A DNA stretch of 64,000 nt, taken from contig CAWENQ010000004.1 of the NCBI GenBank assembly GCA_963810485.1, forward strand, positions 620,001 through 684,000. The letters run 5' to 3'. Source of the DNA: DATKFM01 sp963810485 (GTDB lineage Bacteria; Pseudomonadota; Alphaproteobacteria; Dongiales; Dongiaceae). The translations under genes and the position numbers were made by a program. Position 1 is the stretch's first letter. Every line of letters begins with the position of its first letter. Below are positions 35,923-44,292 of the stretch, one piece after another. Under the pieces are notes generated by a model. That model was not told the DNA's origin and did not search any database. It worked only from the letters and a program-made list of their open reading frames with translations.

Positions 35923-37011
35923 TCAGGCGGCGAGATCGCCGCGGTCGAAGGTCATCCGCGCAAAGCGTTCCCGGTACTCCGCCGGCGTCATGCCGGTGTG
36001 GCGCTTGAACAGGCTGCGGAAGAACGCGATGTCCTCATAGCCGATCTTCGAGCAGACCGTCTGCACTGATGTCGCGCCATGCTCCAGCATTTCCTTGGCC
36101 GCGGACACCCGCAGCATCTGGATGTAGGCGCCGGGCAACCGGCCGGTGGCGGCCTTGAAGCGGCGGATAAAATTGCGCGGCCCCATGCCGGCGCGGTCGG
36201 CCAGGGTGTCGATGGATACGCCGCCTGCGAAATGCTCCTGCAGATACTCTTCGCTCTGCCTGATCTTGACGTCGGAATGGGGATGGGCCAACGGCACCAC
36301 GGCGTAGCCTGACTGCCGGCTGCGCGGCATGCTCAGCAGCAGGGACTTGGCGCATTGCAGGGCGATCTCGTGGCCGCAGAACTTCTCCACCAGGTACAGG
36401 CTGAGATCGATCGAGGCATAGACGCCGCCGCTGCTGAGCAGGCGGCCATCCTCAGTCACGAATTGCTCGGGCCGCCAGTGGACCTTGGGATAGCGCTGGC
36501 GGAAATTCTCGGCCAGCGCCCAGTGGGTGGTCGCCTGCCGGCCGTCGAGCAGCCCGCATTCGGCAAGAAACCCGACGCCGGAGCAGATGCCGGCGATGTA
36601 GGCGCCCCGGGCATGCCACTCGCGCAACCAGGACAGCAGCGGCGTGTGTTGCGCGATCCGATCGCGCATGTCCCAACCGGACGCCGGAAGGATGATGATG
36701 TCGGTCCGCTTGATGTCGCGCAGCGCGAACTCCGGCGTCAGGCCCACCGAACAGAGGCTGTTGACCTTGCCGCCGTCGATCGAGGCGACCCGCACCCGGA
36801 AGCGCGGTTGCTGTGTTTCGCCGTGAAGCCAGTTCCACAGCAAGCCGGCGGAATGAAAGACCTCGATCGGCCCGATGGCGGTTGAGGCATAGCCGTCTTC
36901 CAGAAGGACGACCGTGACGTCGAGCACTCTGTTGTCCACTTTTCCGGCGGGCGTACGCTTGTTTCCGCGGCCCTGTCGGACATTGGCGCCGGATTTTCTA
37001 GCCATGGGCAT
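35923..37011 (-). CDS. GlxA-type transcriptional regulator (DJ-1/PfpI domain plus AraC helix-turn-helix)
   Basis: A 362-residue regulator. The N-terminal DJ-1/PfpI-like domain (about 28-200) includes the nucleophile-elbow-like segment AGICSGVGFLAECGLL; whether it binds a ligand is unknown. The C-terminal AraC/XylS domain (about 245-350) has two helix-turn-helix units, VSIDTLADRAGMGPRNFIRRF and VQTVCSKIGYEDIAFFRSLF. Such regulators act on amino-alcohol, carnitine or nitrogen-compound genes. It overlaps the VOC protein gene by 14 bases, so the two are one transcript. The N-terminal 25 residues are basic and probably disordered. Confidence 0.9.
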   Translation of the reverse strand: MPMARKSGANVRQGRGNKRTPAGKVDNRVLDVTVVLLEDGYASTAIGPIEVFHSAGLLWNWLHGETQQPRFRVRVASIDGGKVNSLCSVGLTPEFALRDIKRTDIIILPASGWDMRDRIAQHTPLLSWLREWHARGAYIAGICSGVGFLAECGLLDGRQATTHWALAENFRQRYPKVHWRPEQFVTEDGRLLSSGGVYASIDLSLYLVEKFCGHEIALQCAKSLLLSMPRSRQSGYAVVPLAHPHSDVKIRQSEEYLQEHFAGGVSIDTLADRAGMGPRNFIRRFKAATGRLPGAYIQMLRVSAAKEMLEHGATSVQTVCSKIGYEDIAFFRSLFKRHTGMTPAEYRERFARMTFDRGDLAA

Positions 37012-37417
37012 TCTCCTGCGAGTTCCCTCTCAACGACTCCCACAAACCGACATGGGCGCCGACCGAATCCAGGATGAGCGCAATCCGCGCCACACCCTCG
37101 ACATCGAAAGGCTGCACCAGGACCTTGCCGCCGATCGAGGCAGCGCGCCGGGCAACCGTGTCCACATCGTTGACGCGGATATAGGGCGTCCAATGGGACG
37201 GCACGCCATCGGCGACATGAGCCTGCCGCATCTGATAGAGCGACCCGACATCCTGCCCGAGAAGTTGCAGGCGGGTGAAACTGCCGCCATTCACCGAGAG
37301 TTCGGCTGATGACCAACCCAGCAAACGTCCATAAAACGCCTTCGCGCTATCGGCGTCGGTCGCGGCCAGATCGACCCAGCAGAACTGTCCGGATGCTGCT
37401 TTGCCGATATCTATCAT
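36998..37417 (-). CDS. VOC (glyoxalase/bleomycin resistance) family protein
   Basis: A 139-residue vicinal oxygen chelate protein, made of two beta-alpha-beta-beta-beta units. The first is GQFCWVDLAATDADSAKAFYGRLLGW and the second starts HWTPYIRVNDVDTVARRAASIGG. Members are glyoxalases, dioxygenases or binding proteins; metal ligands are not obvious (His75 in SHWTPY and Glu127 in LWESL are candidates). The stop codon lies within the first codons of the GlxA-type gene. It is 78 bases downstream of the DUF4242 gene. Confidence 0.85.
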   Translation of the reverse strand: MIDIGKAASGQFCWVDLAATDADSAKAFYGRLLGWSSAELSVNGGSFTRLQLLGQDVGSLYQMRQAHVADGVPSHWTPYIRVNDVDTVARRAASIGGKVLVQPFDVEGVARIALILDSVGAHVGLWESLRGNSQENAHG

Positions 37418-37495
37418 CGCCGTGGCTTCCCAGTCTTTACGGTCTGTACGGGTTGCCGGCGCCGCCGGCCTCGCCGGCCAGGCGGCGCCGCAGCA

Positions 37496-37771
37496 TCAGG
37501 AATTCGCCGTCAGCGGATCGATGACGTTGCGCACTTCCGTGACCTTGGTGGCCGGGAAGCCGCTCAGCTTTGCATGCTCGCGCACCGACGCTTCGCTGTC
37601 GGCGAGGTAGATGCAGAAGGTCTTGTCATCCACCACGTAGGAATGCTCCCACTGCGCCTTGCCCGCGAGCTTCGCCAGCGCGCTGTTCGACGTCGCGGCA
37701 GCGCCTTTGAGCTGATCGCGATTCATGCCGCCGACGCCGGGCAGGTCGCGTTCGATCACATAACGTTTCAT
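37496..37771 (-). CDS. DUF4242 domain protein
   Basis: A 91-residue protein that matches DUF4242: it begins KRYVIERDLPGVGGMNRDQLKGAAATS and ends with the ferredoxin-like strand segment CIYLADSEASVREHAKLSGFPATKVTEV. The family is a small alpha/beta fold sometimes noted as nickel-binding or SCO4226-like, but the role is unknown. The ATG at 37771 is preferred to a longer frame. It is probably the first gene of the DUF4242-VOC-GlxA transcript, and its upstream side is a repeat-rich gap. Confidence 0.8.
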   Translation of the reverse strand: MKRYVIERDLPGVGGMNRDQLKGAAATSNSALAKLAGKAQWEHSYVVDDKTFCIYLADSEASVREHAKLSGFPATKVTEVRNVIDPLTANS

Positions 37772-37901
37772 CACTCTCACTCCGAGTTGTGTTGGGGGAG
37801 CGGGAAACTGGCTGAAATCCACCGTACAAGACAGATGGCATTATTGACAATGGTGATGGGTGATTATGACATGGACGCAGGAAGCGACGCAAAGGCTTGT
37901 C

Positions 37902-38110
37902 GCCTCGCCCCGCGAAGCGGGGAGAGGCAGGTGACATCCGCGTTCAGCGGATGGCACCGGTGAGGGGCCACGCCGAACTTTCAGGCGGCACTAGAACCGC
38001 TGCCGGAATGTTGTGTGCGAAGTCGGAGTGGCTCGTGCGCCTCGCCCTCACCCGCGCAATATTCGCTGGACGCGAATATTGCGCACCCTCTCCCGCTCCG
38101 CGGGCGAGGG
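37902..38110. repeat. Inverted pair of palindromic intergenic elements
   Basis: Two copies of one element in opposite orientation. Each has a CCTC...GAGG hairpin (37903-37926; about 38089-38110), then a second hairpin with a variable stem, then a GGTGAGGG-like end. The second copy has a perfect 13-base-pair stem at 38054-38066 and 38072-38084. The 351-base gap between DUF4242 and tgt holds nothing else. The core resembles short palindromic repeats scattered through many alphaproteobacterial genomes. Confidence 0.7.
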
Positions 38111-38122
38111 GACTGTATCTCT

Positions 38123-39322
38123 CTAATCCACTACCCAGCGCCGGCGCAGCTCCGCCAAGGTGCCGCCGGCGATCGCCGCGCGGACTTCGGCCATCAGGCG
38201 GTTCATGACCGCGATGTTGTGGATGGAGATGATCTGCCCGGCCAGTCCCTCGCCCGCCTTCAGCAGGTGATGGACATAGCCGCGGGAGAAGTTGCGGCAG
38301 GAATGGCAACCGCAGCCGGGATCGAGCGGGCCTGTATCTTCGCGAAATTGGGCGTTGCGCAGATTGATGCGCTCACCCGGCTCGCCCGGCAGCAGCGCGC
38401 CGCCATGGCGGGCCATACGCGTGGGCGCCACGCAGTCGAAGGTGTCGATGCCCTGCTGCACATTGTCGATGATGTCGGCGAAGCTGCCGATGCCCAGGAG
38501 ATGCACAGGGCGGCTCCCCTTCAGATGCGCCATCGTGTAGCCGACGACCTCGCGCATCTGGCCCTTGCTGCCACCCAGAGAGCCGCCGACAGCCAAACCG
38601 AAGAAAGACTGTGCGTCGATGAACTCCGCCGAGACTTGGCGCAGATCGGAATAGACACCGCCCTGGACGATGCCGTAGAGCGCCTGGCGGCGGGCGAGCG
38701 CGAGCTTCTCCTGGCCGCGCTCGAAGGCAGTGAGGCAGCGCTTGGCCCAGCGGTGGGTCAGTTCCATGGATTTGGCGGTGTAGTCGCGGCTGTCGTGGAA
38801 AGCCGTGCATTCGTCGAACGCGACGATCAGGTCCGCGCCCAGCTTCTGCTGGATCTCTATCGAGCTTTCCGGCGTCAGGGAGTGGCGCGAGCCATCGATA
38901 TAGGAGCGGAACTCCGCCCCCTCCTCTGTGACTTTGATCAGCGTCGGCGGCCGGGCGTTGTCGCGGCTGCCCTTGATCTCCGACGCTACCGATCCGTGCC
39001 CCAGGCTGAACACCTGGAAGCCGCCGGAATCCGTCAGCATGGGCCCGTCCCAGCCCATGAATTTGTGCAGGCCGCCCATCCGCGCCACCAGGTCGGCGCC
39101 GGGCTGTAGCATCAAGTGATAGGTGTTGGAGAGGATGATGCTGGTGCCGGCTTCCTTCACCTGCGCCGGCGTCACCGCCTTCACCGCCGCCTTGGTGCCG
39201 CAGAAGATGAAGGCCGGCGTGTCGAACGTCCCATGGGGCGTCTCATAGCGGCCGGTGCGCGCCCGGCTGCCGGCGGGATCGCGGGCGGTAATGTCGAATG
39301 AGAAGCCGGGATAGTCGGTCAC
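38123..39322 (-). CDS. tgt: Queuine/preQ1 tRNA-guanine transglycosylase
   Basis: Swaps guanine-34 for preQ1 in tRNAs with GUN anticodons, the entry step to queuosine. The 399-residue enzyme has Asp98 in LTDSGGFQVFSLG (acid-base), the nucleophile segment GIDTFDCVAPTRMAR, and the zinc site CGCHSC ending in the HHLLKAGE histidine. The QGG segment (GIVQGG) is typical of bacterial Tgt. A queuosine-precursor transporter starts nine bases upstream of its start, so the two form an operon. Nothing is unusual in length. Confidence 0.97.
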   Translation of the reverse strand: MTDYPGFSFDITARDPAGSRARTGRYETPHGTFDTPAFIFCGTKAAVKAVTPAQVKEAGTSIILSNTYHLMLQPGADLVARMGGLHKFMGWDGPMLTDSGGFQVFSLGHGSVASEIKGSRDNARPPTLIKVTEEGAEFRSYIDGSRHSLTPESSIEIQQKLGADLIVAFDECTAFHDSRDYTAKSMELTHRWAKRCLTAFERGQEKLALARRQALYGIVQGGVYSDLRQVSAEFIDAQSFFGLAVGGSLGGSKGQMREVVGYTMAHLKGSRPVHLLGIGSFADIIDNVQQGIDTFDCVAPTRMARHGGALLPGEPGERINLRNAQFREDTGPLDPGCGCHSCRNFSRGYVHHLLKAGEGLAGQIISIHNIAVMNRLMAEVRAAIAGGTLAELRRRWVVD

Positions 39323-39331
39323 GAATGTTCT

Positions 39332-40126
39332 CTACAGCGTCGCCCGGTAGGCCGGCCGATCATCGGGCGGCAGGCAGCGCCGCGCCAGATACATGAATGG
39401 CGACTCCAGGAAGGCGAGCGCCAGTCGCAGCAAATAGGTGCCGAGGATATAGGTAAAGATCAACTGACCCCACGGCACCGGCGTCGGCGCCAGCACCTTG
39501 AAGGCCAGCAGGCTGAACACCGTGTTGTCGATCAGCGCCGACACTGCCGTGGAACCGGTGGTTCGCAGCCACAGTTGGCGCGCATGAGTCAGCCGGCGCA
39601 ACAGCAGGAATATCCACATATCGTTGAACTGGCTGAGCAGGTAAGCGGTCATGCCAGCGACGAAAAACGCAGGTGCGGGCAGAAACAGGGCAACGATATG
39701 CTCATGGAACGGCAGCGCCCAGGCAGAGCCTTCGCCCGCCTGCTCCGGAGTCAACGGCGGATAGCCCATGCCGATCAGCGCGAACACCGTCGCCAGCAGA
39801 TAGGCCGCGAAGCCCAGCATAATGCCGCGCCTTGCCGTCGCTCGGCCGTAGAACTCAGTCAGGCAGTCAGTGGCAAAGAAGCTGGCGGTGAATACGACCG
39901 TGCCCAACGCCACCGGGTCGGTATAGATGCCAAACTTGACGACTTTCAACACCTGGATGTTGGCAGTCAGAATGGCCACGACGATGAAGGCGAAGAGGCC
40001 ATGCTTGCCGAACAACCGGAGCATGAACAGCACGCCGAGATTGCACACGAGGACATCGATAATGAGGACCAGTTCGGGCGGCAGGCCGTTGAGCAACGCC
40101 ACAAACTGGGCGGGCCATTCGTTCAT
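39332..40126 (-). CDS. yhhQ: Queuosine precursor transporter (YhhQ/QPTR family)
   Basis: A 264-residue membrane protein of the YhhQ (DUF165) family that imports queuosine precursors. There are six or more hydrophobic segments. The family signature SFFATDCLTEFYG and the SQFNDMWIFLLLRR segment are present. It is the first gene of a two-gene operon with tgt, which supports salvage of preQ0, preQ1 or queuine. The start ATG follows a weak ribosome site. Upstream is the rpmB terminator. Confidence 0.93.
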   Translation of the reverse strand: MNEWPAQFVALLNGLPPELVLIIDVLVCNLGVLFMLRLFGKHGLFAFIVVAILTANIQVLKVVKFGIYTDPVALGTVVFTASFFATDCLTEFYGRATARRGIMLGFAAYLLATVFALIGMGYPPLTPEQAGEGSAWALPFHEHIVALFLPAPAFFVAGMTAYLLSQFNDMWIFLLLRRLTHARQLWLRTTGSTAVSALIDNTVFSLLAFKVLAPTPVPWGQLIFTYILGTYLLRLALAFLESPFMYLARRCLPPDDRPAYRATL

Positions 40127-40152
40127 CGGCTATTCCTGTCCCCCTAATGCAA

Positions 40153-40178
40153 GAAGCCCGCGGCGGGCCGCGGGCTTC
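40153..40178 (-). terminator. Terminator hairpin after rpmB
   Basis: A perfect 11-base-pair GC-rich stem (40153-40163 with 40168-40178, four-base loop) followed on the minus strand by TTGCATTA. It separates rpmB from the queuosine transport gene. The T-run is short, so strength is moderate. Confidence 0.6.
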
Positions 40179-40203
40179 GTCGTCTTCTGAACCGATGGGC
40201 GCT

Positions 40204-40497
40204 TCAGGCGGCGGTGCGCGCCATCGCTTTTTCGATTCTATGCTTCAACCGGCGCGCCTCGACCGGCAGCTTGATATTCGAGGTCTTCAGCAGATAGGCA
40301 TCGAGGCCGCCGCTATGCTCGATGGTGCGGATCGCGCTCACGGTCAGACGCAGGCGCACCTGCAGGCCGAGCGCATCGCTCAGCAGCCGGGTCGATTGCA
40401 GGTTCGGCATAAAGCGCTTCTGCGTCTTGTTGTTCGCATGGCTGACATTGTGGCCATACTGAACGCCCTTGCCGGTAATGTCGCATCGCCGCGCCAT
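40204..40497 (-). CDS. rpmB: 50S ribosomal protein L28
   Basis: A 97-residue ribosomal protein. The N-terminus MARRCDITGKGVQYGHNVSHANNKTQKRF is the L28 hallmark. The basic C-terminal RRLKHRIEKAM is also typical. It is a single-gene transcript with a strong promoter and leader hairpin upstream and a terminator downstream. In many Alphaproteobacteria rpmB is next to the cobT cluster, but here it is about 8 kb away. Confidence 0.98.
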   Translation of the reverse strand: MARRCDITGKGVQYGHNVSHANNKTQKRFMPNLQSTRLLSDALGLQVRLRLTVSAIRTIEHSGGLDAYLLKTSNIKLPVEARRLKHRIEKAMARTAA

Positions 40498-40525
40498 CTT
40501 CGTATCCTCGATCGGTAAATAGGGA

Positions 40526-40546
40526 GCGGGGCGACCAGCGCCCCGC
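40526..40546 (-). promoter_or_regulatory. Leader hairpin in the rpmB 5' region
   Basis: A perfect eight-base-pair stem (GCGGGGCG at 40526-40533, complement at 40539-40546) with a five-base loop lies between the promoter and start codon. The -10 box is about 10 bases upstream. It could be a protein-binding or mRNA-protecting structure. Role is inferred. Confidence 0.4.
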
Positions 40547-40555
40547 AGGCCGGGG

Positions 40556-40584
40556 TTTCTAGGCTACCGGCCGGGCGGCGTCAA
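40556..40584 (-). promoter_or_regulatory. Sigma-70-type promoter of rpmB
   Basis: On the minus strand TTGACG (40584-40579) and TAGAAA (40561-40556) are 17 bases apart. This is a good match to the housekeeping promoter and fits rpmB transcription. Confidence 0.65.
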
Positions 40585-40662
40585 GGGCAGGGCTAAGCGC
40601 GGGCTACCGCCGATCCACGGAATAAAATAAGTCTTATCAAATAGTTAACCCGACAAAAGCGG

Positions 40663-41664
40663 TCATCCGCGCCCGAGGAAGCGGTTTAGCAAATCCTGGG
40701 CCGCCCGGGCGGTCGACAGCCGTCCTGCCGCTACCTGGACCTCGTAGTCCGCCAGCTTCTGGGCTATGGCGGCATCGGCCCGCAGCGCCGTCAACAGGCT
40801 GTCGGACAGCTCGTTCCACAGAGCGGATTTCGCCTGCTCCGACCGCCGCCGCGCCAGCAGCCCGGACACCGCGATTGCCGACTTGAACCGCAGGACCAGT
40901 TGCCAGACATCGTCGATGCCAGCGCCCGTCAGCGCCGAGATCTGCCGCACTTCCGGCGTCCAGCCTGGCGTGGCCGCACGCAGCAGCCGGATCGCGTGGG
41001 AATAGTCTGACGCCGTGCGGCCGGCCGCGGCCTGCAGATCGCCATCGGCCTTGTTGACGAGAATGAGATCGGCCAATTCGACAATGCCGCGCTTCACGCC
41101 CTGCAATTCGTCGCCGCCGGCGGGTGGCAGCAGCAGCAGGAACATGTCCACCATCTCGGCCACGGCGGTTTCCGACTGGCCGACGCCGACGGTCTCCACG
41201 ACCACCACGTCGAAGCCGGCGGCCTCCACGGCGACGATGGCGTCGCGGGTGCGACGGGCCACGCCTCCCAACGTGTCGCCGGCGGGCGACGGCCGGATGA
41301 AGGCCGACGGATCCTTCGCCAGCTCGGCCATGCGGGTCTTGTCGCCGAGGATCGAGCCGCCGCCGATCTTCGAGGACGGGTCGATCGCCAGCACCGCCAG
41401 CCGGTGGTCTTCGCCGATGACGTGCAGCCCGAAATTCTCGATGAAGGTGGACTTGCCGACACCCGGCGGCCCGGAGATGCCGAGCCGCACCGACTTGCCG
41501 CTGGCCGGCAGCAGGCGGTCCAGCAGCGTCGCCGCATCGGCACGATGATCGGCCCGCTGGGATTCGATCATCGTGATCGCCCGCGCCAGCGCCCGCCGGT
41601 CGCCGCCGATGATGGCGGCGGCGTGGTCCTCGCTCGTCGATGTTGCGGTAGGCCGCTTTGTCAT
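40663..41664 (-). CDS. meaB: Methylmalonyl-CoA mutase-associated GTPase MeaB
   Basis: A 333-residue G3E-family GTPase that protects and gates cofactor loading of B12-dependent methylmalonyl-CoA mutase. Walker A GPPGVGKS is at 65-72, the base-recognition NKAD is in LILVNKADGDL, and DPSSKIGGGSILGDKTRM is the MeaB signature. The ATG at 41664 is preferred over the longer frame to 41721. The partner mutase is encoded in the window at 53098-55254, on the same strand but 12 kb away, so the pair is present but not adjacent. Confidence 0.95.
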   Translation of the reverse strand: MTKRPTATSTSEDHAAAIIGGDRRALARAITMIESQRADHRADAATLLDRLLPASGKSVRLGISGPPGVGKSTFIENFGLHVIGEDHRLAVLAIDPSSKIGGGSILGDKTRMAELAKDPSAFIRPSPAGDTLGGVARRTRDAIVAVEAAGFDVVVVETVGVGQSETAVAEMVDMFLLLLPPAGGDELQGVKRGIVELADLILVNKADGDLQAAAGRTASDYSHAIRLLRAATPGWTPEVRQISALTGAGIDDVWQLVLRFKSAIAVSGLLARRRSEQAKSALWNELSDSLLTALRADAAIAQKLADYEVQVAAGRLSTARAAQDLLNRFLGRG

Positions 41665-41849
41665 TGATACGATCGCTGGCCGGGAGATCCCATGGATTGC
41701 GCAGGGCGCGGCAATTCGCAACCAGCGTACCGCAGGGAATCCTTGTCGACCATACTCCGGATGCCTGCGTCAGCAGGTCATCGGAATGCAGGATTGAGAG
41801 GCCTGAGCGAACCTGGATCGGCCCAAACCTCTCAGCCCTGGCGCAGAGA

Positions 41850-42758
41850 CTATGGTGTCGGCGGCACCTCTTCAGACAGGCCCGCCTCGGCTAAAGTATC
41901 TCTAACCTTGGAGTTGCTATCGGCATGTGCTTCGGCAGCAATCACATCGCCGCTGACCTGAACATCCGCCGTGGCGGATGACCCGGCATCCGCCACGGTA
42001 AAGTCGTTGTCGGGATTCACGGATGTTGAGGATTGCGCTTCGGATTCGCCAATTGCCGAAGTATCGGCCCCGGTTATTGAGGCTACCGCATTGGCGCCAG
42101 CGACCGCGCTGCCGCCTGTTTCGCCGGCCGATGTTGCCACTTCAGCGGAGGCGGCCGTGGCTGTCGACGGGGCTTCAGCCTCCTCAGAAATGTCGACGAC
42201 GGTTTTCGTCTTCGACCGTGCATCGGATTTGGCGATTGTCGGAGCGCCCGCGCCTTCGGTATGCGCGGTCGTGCGGGTCTTGGTCCGCGTGTTCGTGGTC
42301 AAGGTCGCAACCGTCCCATGATGGCTGTAGGTGATCTTGGACTTGCTGGTGGCTACTGCCACCGACCGTAAGGTTGTTTCGTCATCAATCTCGGCCACCG
42401 AAACTGATTTTGCCTTGGCGACGGATTTCGACGGACCTCCGCTGCTGCCATTCGCGGCCACACCGCTGCCGGCTTCGCCTGTATCCCCGGCTTCGCTTTC
42501 ACTGCTCTTCGCGTCGCCTGCACTGCTGTTACTGTTGCCGTTTCCGCTGTTGCTGCCATGACCGTTGGCATGGCCATTGCTCTTGCCGGCCCAGGCGTTT
42601 TGAGCCTCCGGCTGGAAGCTATCCCGGTCGAAATGGACAGGCAGGAGGGCGAGAACGGCCGCCAATGCGACCGTCGCTGTCAGCGTTGTCTGGCGCGAAC
42701 GCCCCTGCTGTCCACGACATCCGGGCTGAATTGCGATCTTCTGCAGGTTCTGGATCAT
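41850..42758 (-). CDS. Exported Ser/Thr/Ala/Gly-rich protein of unknown function
   Basis: A 302-residue protein with a likely signal or anchor (residues about 25-42, TTLTATVALAAVLALLP) followed by a possible AWA cleavage site at 56-58. Residues 59-112 are Asn/Ser/Gly-rich (KSNGHANGHGSNSGNGNSN). The rest is Thr/Ser/Ala/Val-rich with repeated T-K-T, short acidic runs and no cysteine in the mature part. I recognise no domain. The GGGGAG ribosome site before the ATG at 42758 supports the start. It is divergent from the tmpA-like gene, with a 364-base gap. It could be a surface or matrix protein. Confidence 0.6.
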   Translation of the reverse strand: MIQNLQKIAIQPGCRGQQGRSRQTTLTATVALAAVLALLPVHFDRDSFQPEAQNAWAGKSNGHANGHGSNSGNGNSNSSAGDAKSSESEAGDTGEAGSGVAANGSSGGPSKSVAKAKSVSVAEIDDETTLRSVAVATSKSKITYSHHGTVATLTTNTRTKTRTTAHTEGAGAPTIAKSDARSKTKTVVDISEEAEAPSTATAASAEVATSAGETGGSAVAGANAVASITGADTSAIGESEAQSSTSVNPDNDFTVADAGSSATADVQVSGDVIAAEAHADSNSKVRDTLAEAGLSEEVPPTP

Positions 42759-43122
42759 CGAGCGCTCCCCTATTTTTGGCCAAAGCGGCATGCCGTAGCC
42801 GGGTACACTGCAACAACGAGCGGCGGTGGGTATCTGTTCTCTGAGTGGCAGGGAAAGTTAAGGTTTCGGGTATGTGTTCCCACAGAGACTTAGTGTCCGA
42901 CAGCCTTGCCGATCACAAAATTATCTCAATGAAACGGCTTGGACCGCCCTCCAGTTCCCCGGTGATGACGGCTGGAGCTGGCCGTTCCGAATCCGACCCT
43001 CGGACGGCGTCGGCCCGGGATAAAACGCCGCGCCGAAACAAGCATTTCCCACCTGATTCTGCGATAATTCTATTGTAATCATGGCGGCCCCTGATGGCTG
43101 CATCGCCGGGAGTTGGGAGTTC
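42759..43122. other. Intergenic region between divergent genes
   Basis: A 364-base gap between the exported Ser/Thr-rich protein and the tmpA-like gene. The last 60 bases are AT-rich and contain GATAAT and ATTGTAAT stretches that may include the tmpA promoter, but no clear -35/-10 pair stands out. I see no gene on either strand; open frames there are antisense extensions of the tmpA-like gene. Confidence 0.4.
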
Positions 43123-44292
43123 ATGGCCGGAAACGAATCCGTAAAGACAGCAGCGCCGGCGGGGCAGCCGCACATCGCCGCCCTGCGCTACAGCGAGCAG
43201 GAGCTGACCCTCGGTTGGTCCGATGGCCGGCAGAGCCGCTTCGCCGCCATCTGGCTGCTGGACAACCGGCCCGATGGACGCCATGGCCCGCTGGGCCAGC
43301 GGCTGTTCGACATCGCCGAACTGCCGGAGGAGCCGCGGATCGCTGCCGCCGCACTGACCGAAACCGGCGACGTCACCGTGACACTGGCGCCGGCGAATGC
43401 GGCGCTGACCTATGGCGCCGGCTGGCTGCGCGAATATGCGCTGGATCCGGCGTCGCGGGCCGAGCGACGGCGCCCGCCGCAACTTTGGGACAAGTCTCTG
43501 GCGCAGCGATTGCCGACCGCCAGCTATCGCGATGTTGCTGGGAATGAACGGGCGCTGGCCAGCTGGTTGGCCGATGTGCGCGCCTACGGCTTCTCGCTGC
43601 TGACCGATGTGCCGACGGAACCCGGAACGGTGCTGCAGGTGATCTCGCTCTTCGGCTATGTGCGGGAGACCAACTATGGCAAGCTGTTCGACGTGGTATC
43701 GGTGGAGCAGCCGACCAACCTCGCTTTCACCGGCCTGGCGCTGGGCAACCATACCGACAATCCCTATCGCGATCCCGTGCCGCAGTTGCAGCTCCTGCAT
43801 TGCCTGGCGCAGGCCAGCGAAGGCGGCGAGTCTGTGGTGGTCGACGGCTTCAATGCCGCCGAGCGTCTGCGGCGGGAATCGCCGGAGGATTTCGAACTGC
43901 TGACCCGCCACGCGGTGCCGTTCCGTTATGTCGAGGATGGCGAGGGCGGGCGCCAGGTTGATCTGCAGGCGGAATCGCCGCTAATCGAGCTGGACAGCGA
44001 AGGTGCGCTCTATGCCGTGCGCTACAACAACCGCTCGGCAGCACCGCTGGATCTGCCGGAAGAGCTGGTGATCCCCTATTACCGCGCCTATCGCCTCTTC
44101 GGCCGGCTGTTGCACGATCCCCAGGCCACCGCCGGGTTCCGGCTCAAGGTCGGCGAACTCTTCATCGTCGACAACCGCCGGGTGCTCCATGGCCGCCGCG
44201 GCTTCGGCAGCGGCCGCCGCCATCTGCAGGGTGCCTATGCCGACAAGGACAGCCTGCTGAGCAAGCTGCGGGCGCTGGAGGCTCGGCTTTGA
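43123..44292 (+). CDS. tmpA: TmpA-like 2-oxoglutarate/Fe(II) dioxygenase (gamma-butyrobetaine hydroxylase family)
   Basis: A 389-residue non-haem iron dioxygenase of the gamma-butyrobetaine hydroxylase family. The iron ligands are His210 and Asp212 (LGNHTDNPYRDP) and His356 (NRRVLHGRRG); an Arg at 365-366 likely holds 2-oxoglutarate. The next gene is an HD-domain oxygenase, which makes TmpA of the 2-(trimethylamino)ethylphosphonate pathway more likely than true butyrobetaine hydroxylase. The N-terminal segment (AIWLLDNRPDGRHG) has no Cys, whereas carnitine enzymes have a zinc-binding Cys cluster there. GGGAG precedes the ATG at 43123, so I prefer it to the ATG at 43081. Confidence 0.8.
   Translation: MAGNESVKTAAPAGQPHIAALRYSEQELTLGWSDGRQSRFAAIWLLDNRPDGRHGPLGQRLFDIAELPEEPRIAAAALTETGDVTVTLAPANAALTYGAGWLREYALDPASRAERRRPPQLWDKSLAQRLPTASYRDVAGNERALASWLADVRAYGFSLLTDVPTEPGTVLQVISLFGYVRETNYGKLFDVVSVEQPTNLAFTGLALGNHTDNPYRDPVPQLQLLHCLAQASEGGESVVVDGFNAAERLRRESPEDFELLTRHAVPFRYVEDGEGGRQVDLQAESPLIELDSEGALYAVRYNNRSAAPLDLPEELVIPYYRAYRLFGRLLHDPQATAGFRLKVGELFIVDNRRVLHGRRGFGSGRRHLQGAYADKDSLLSKLRALEARL

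Noticed and set aside
42913..43911. 332-residue minus-strand frame opposite the tmpA-like gene
   Set aside because: Lies antisense to a well-supported dioxygenase and has no domain.
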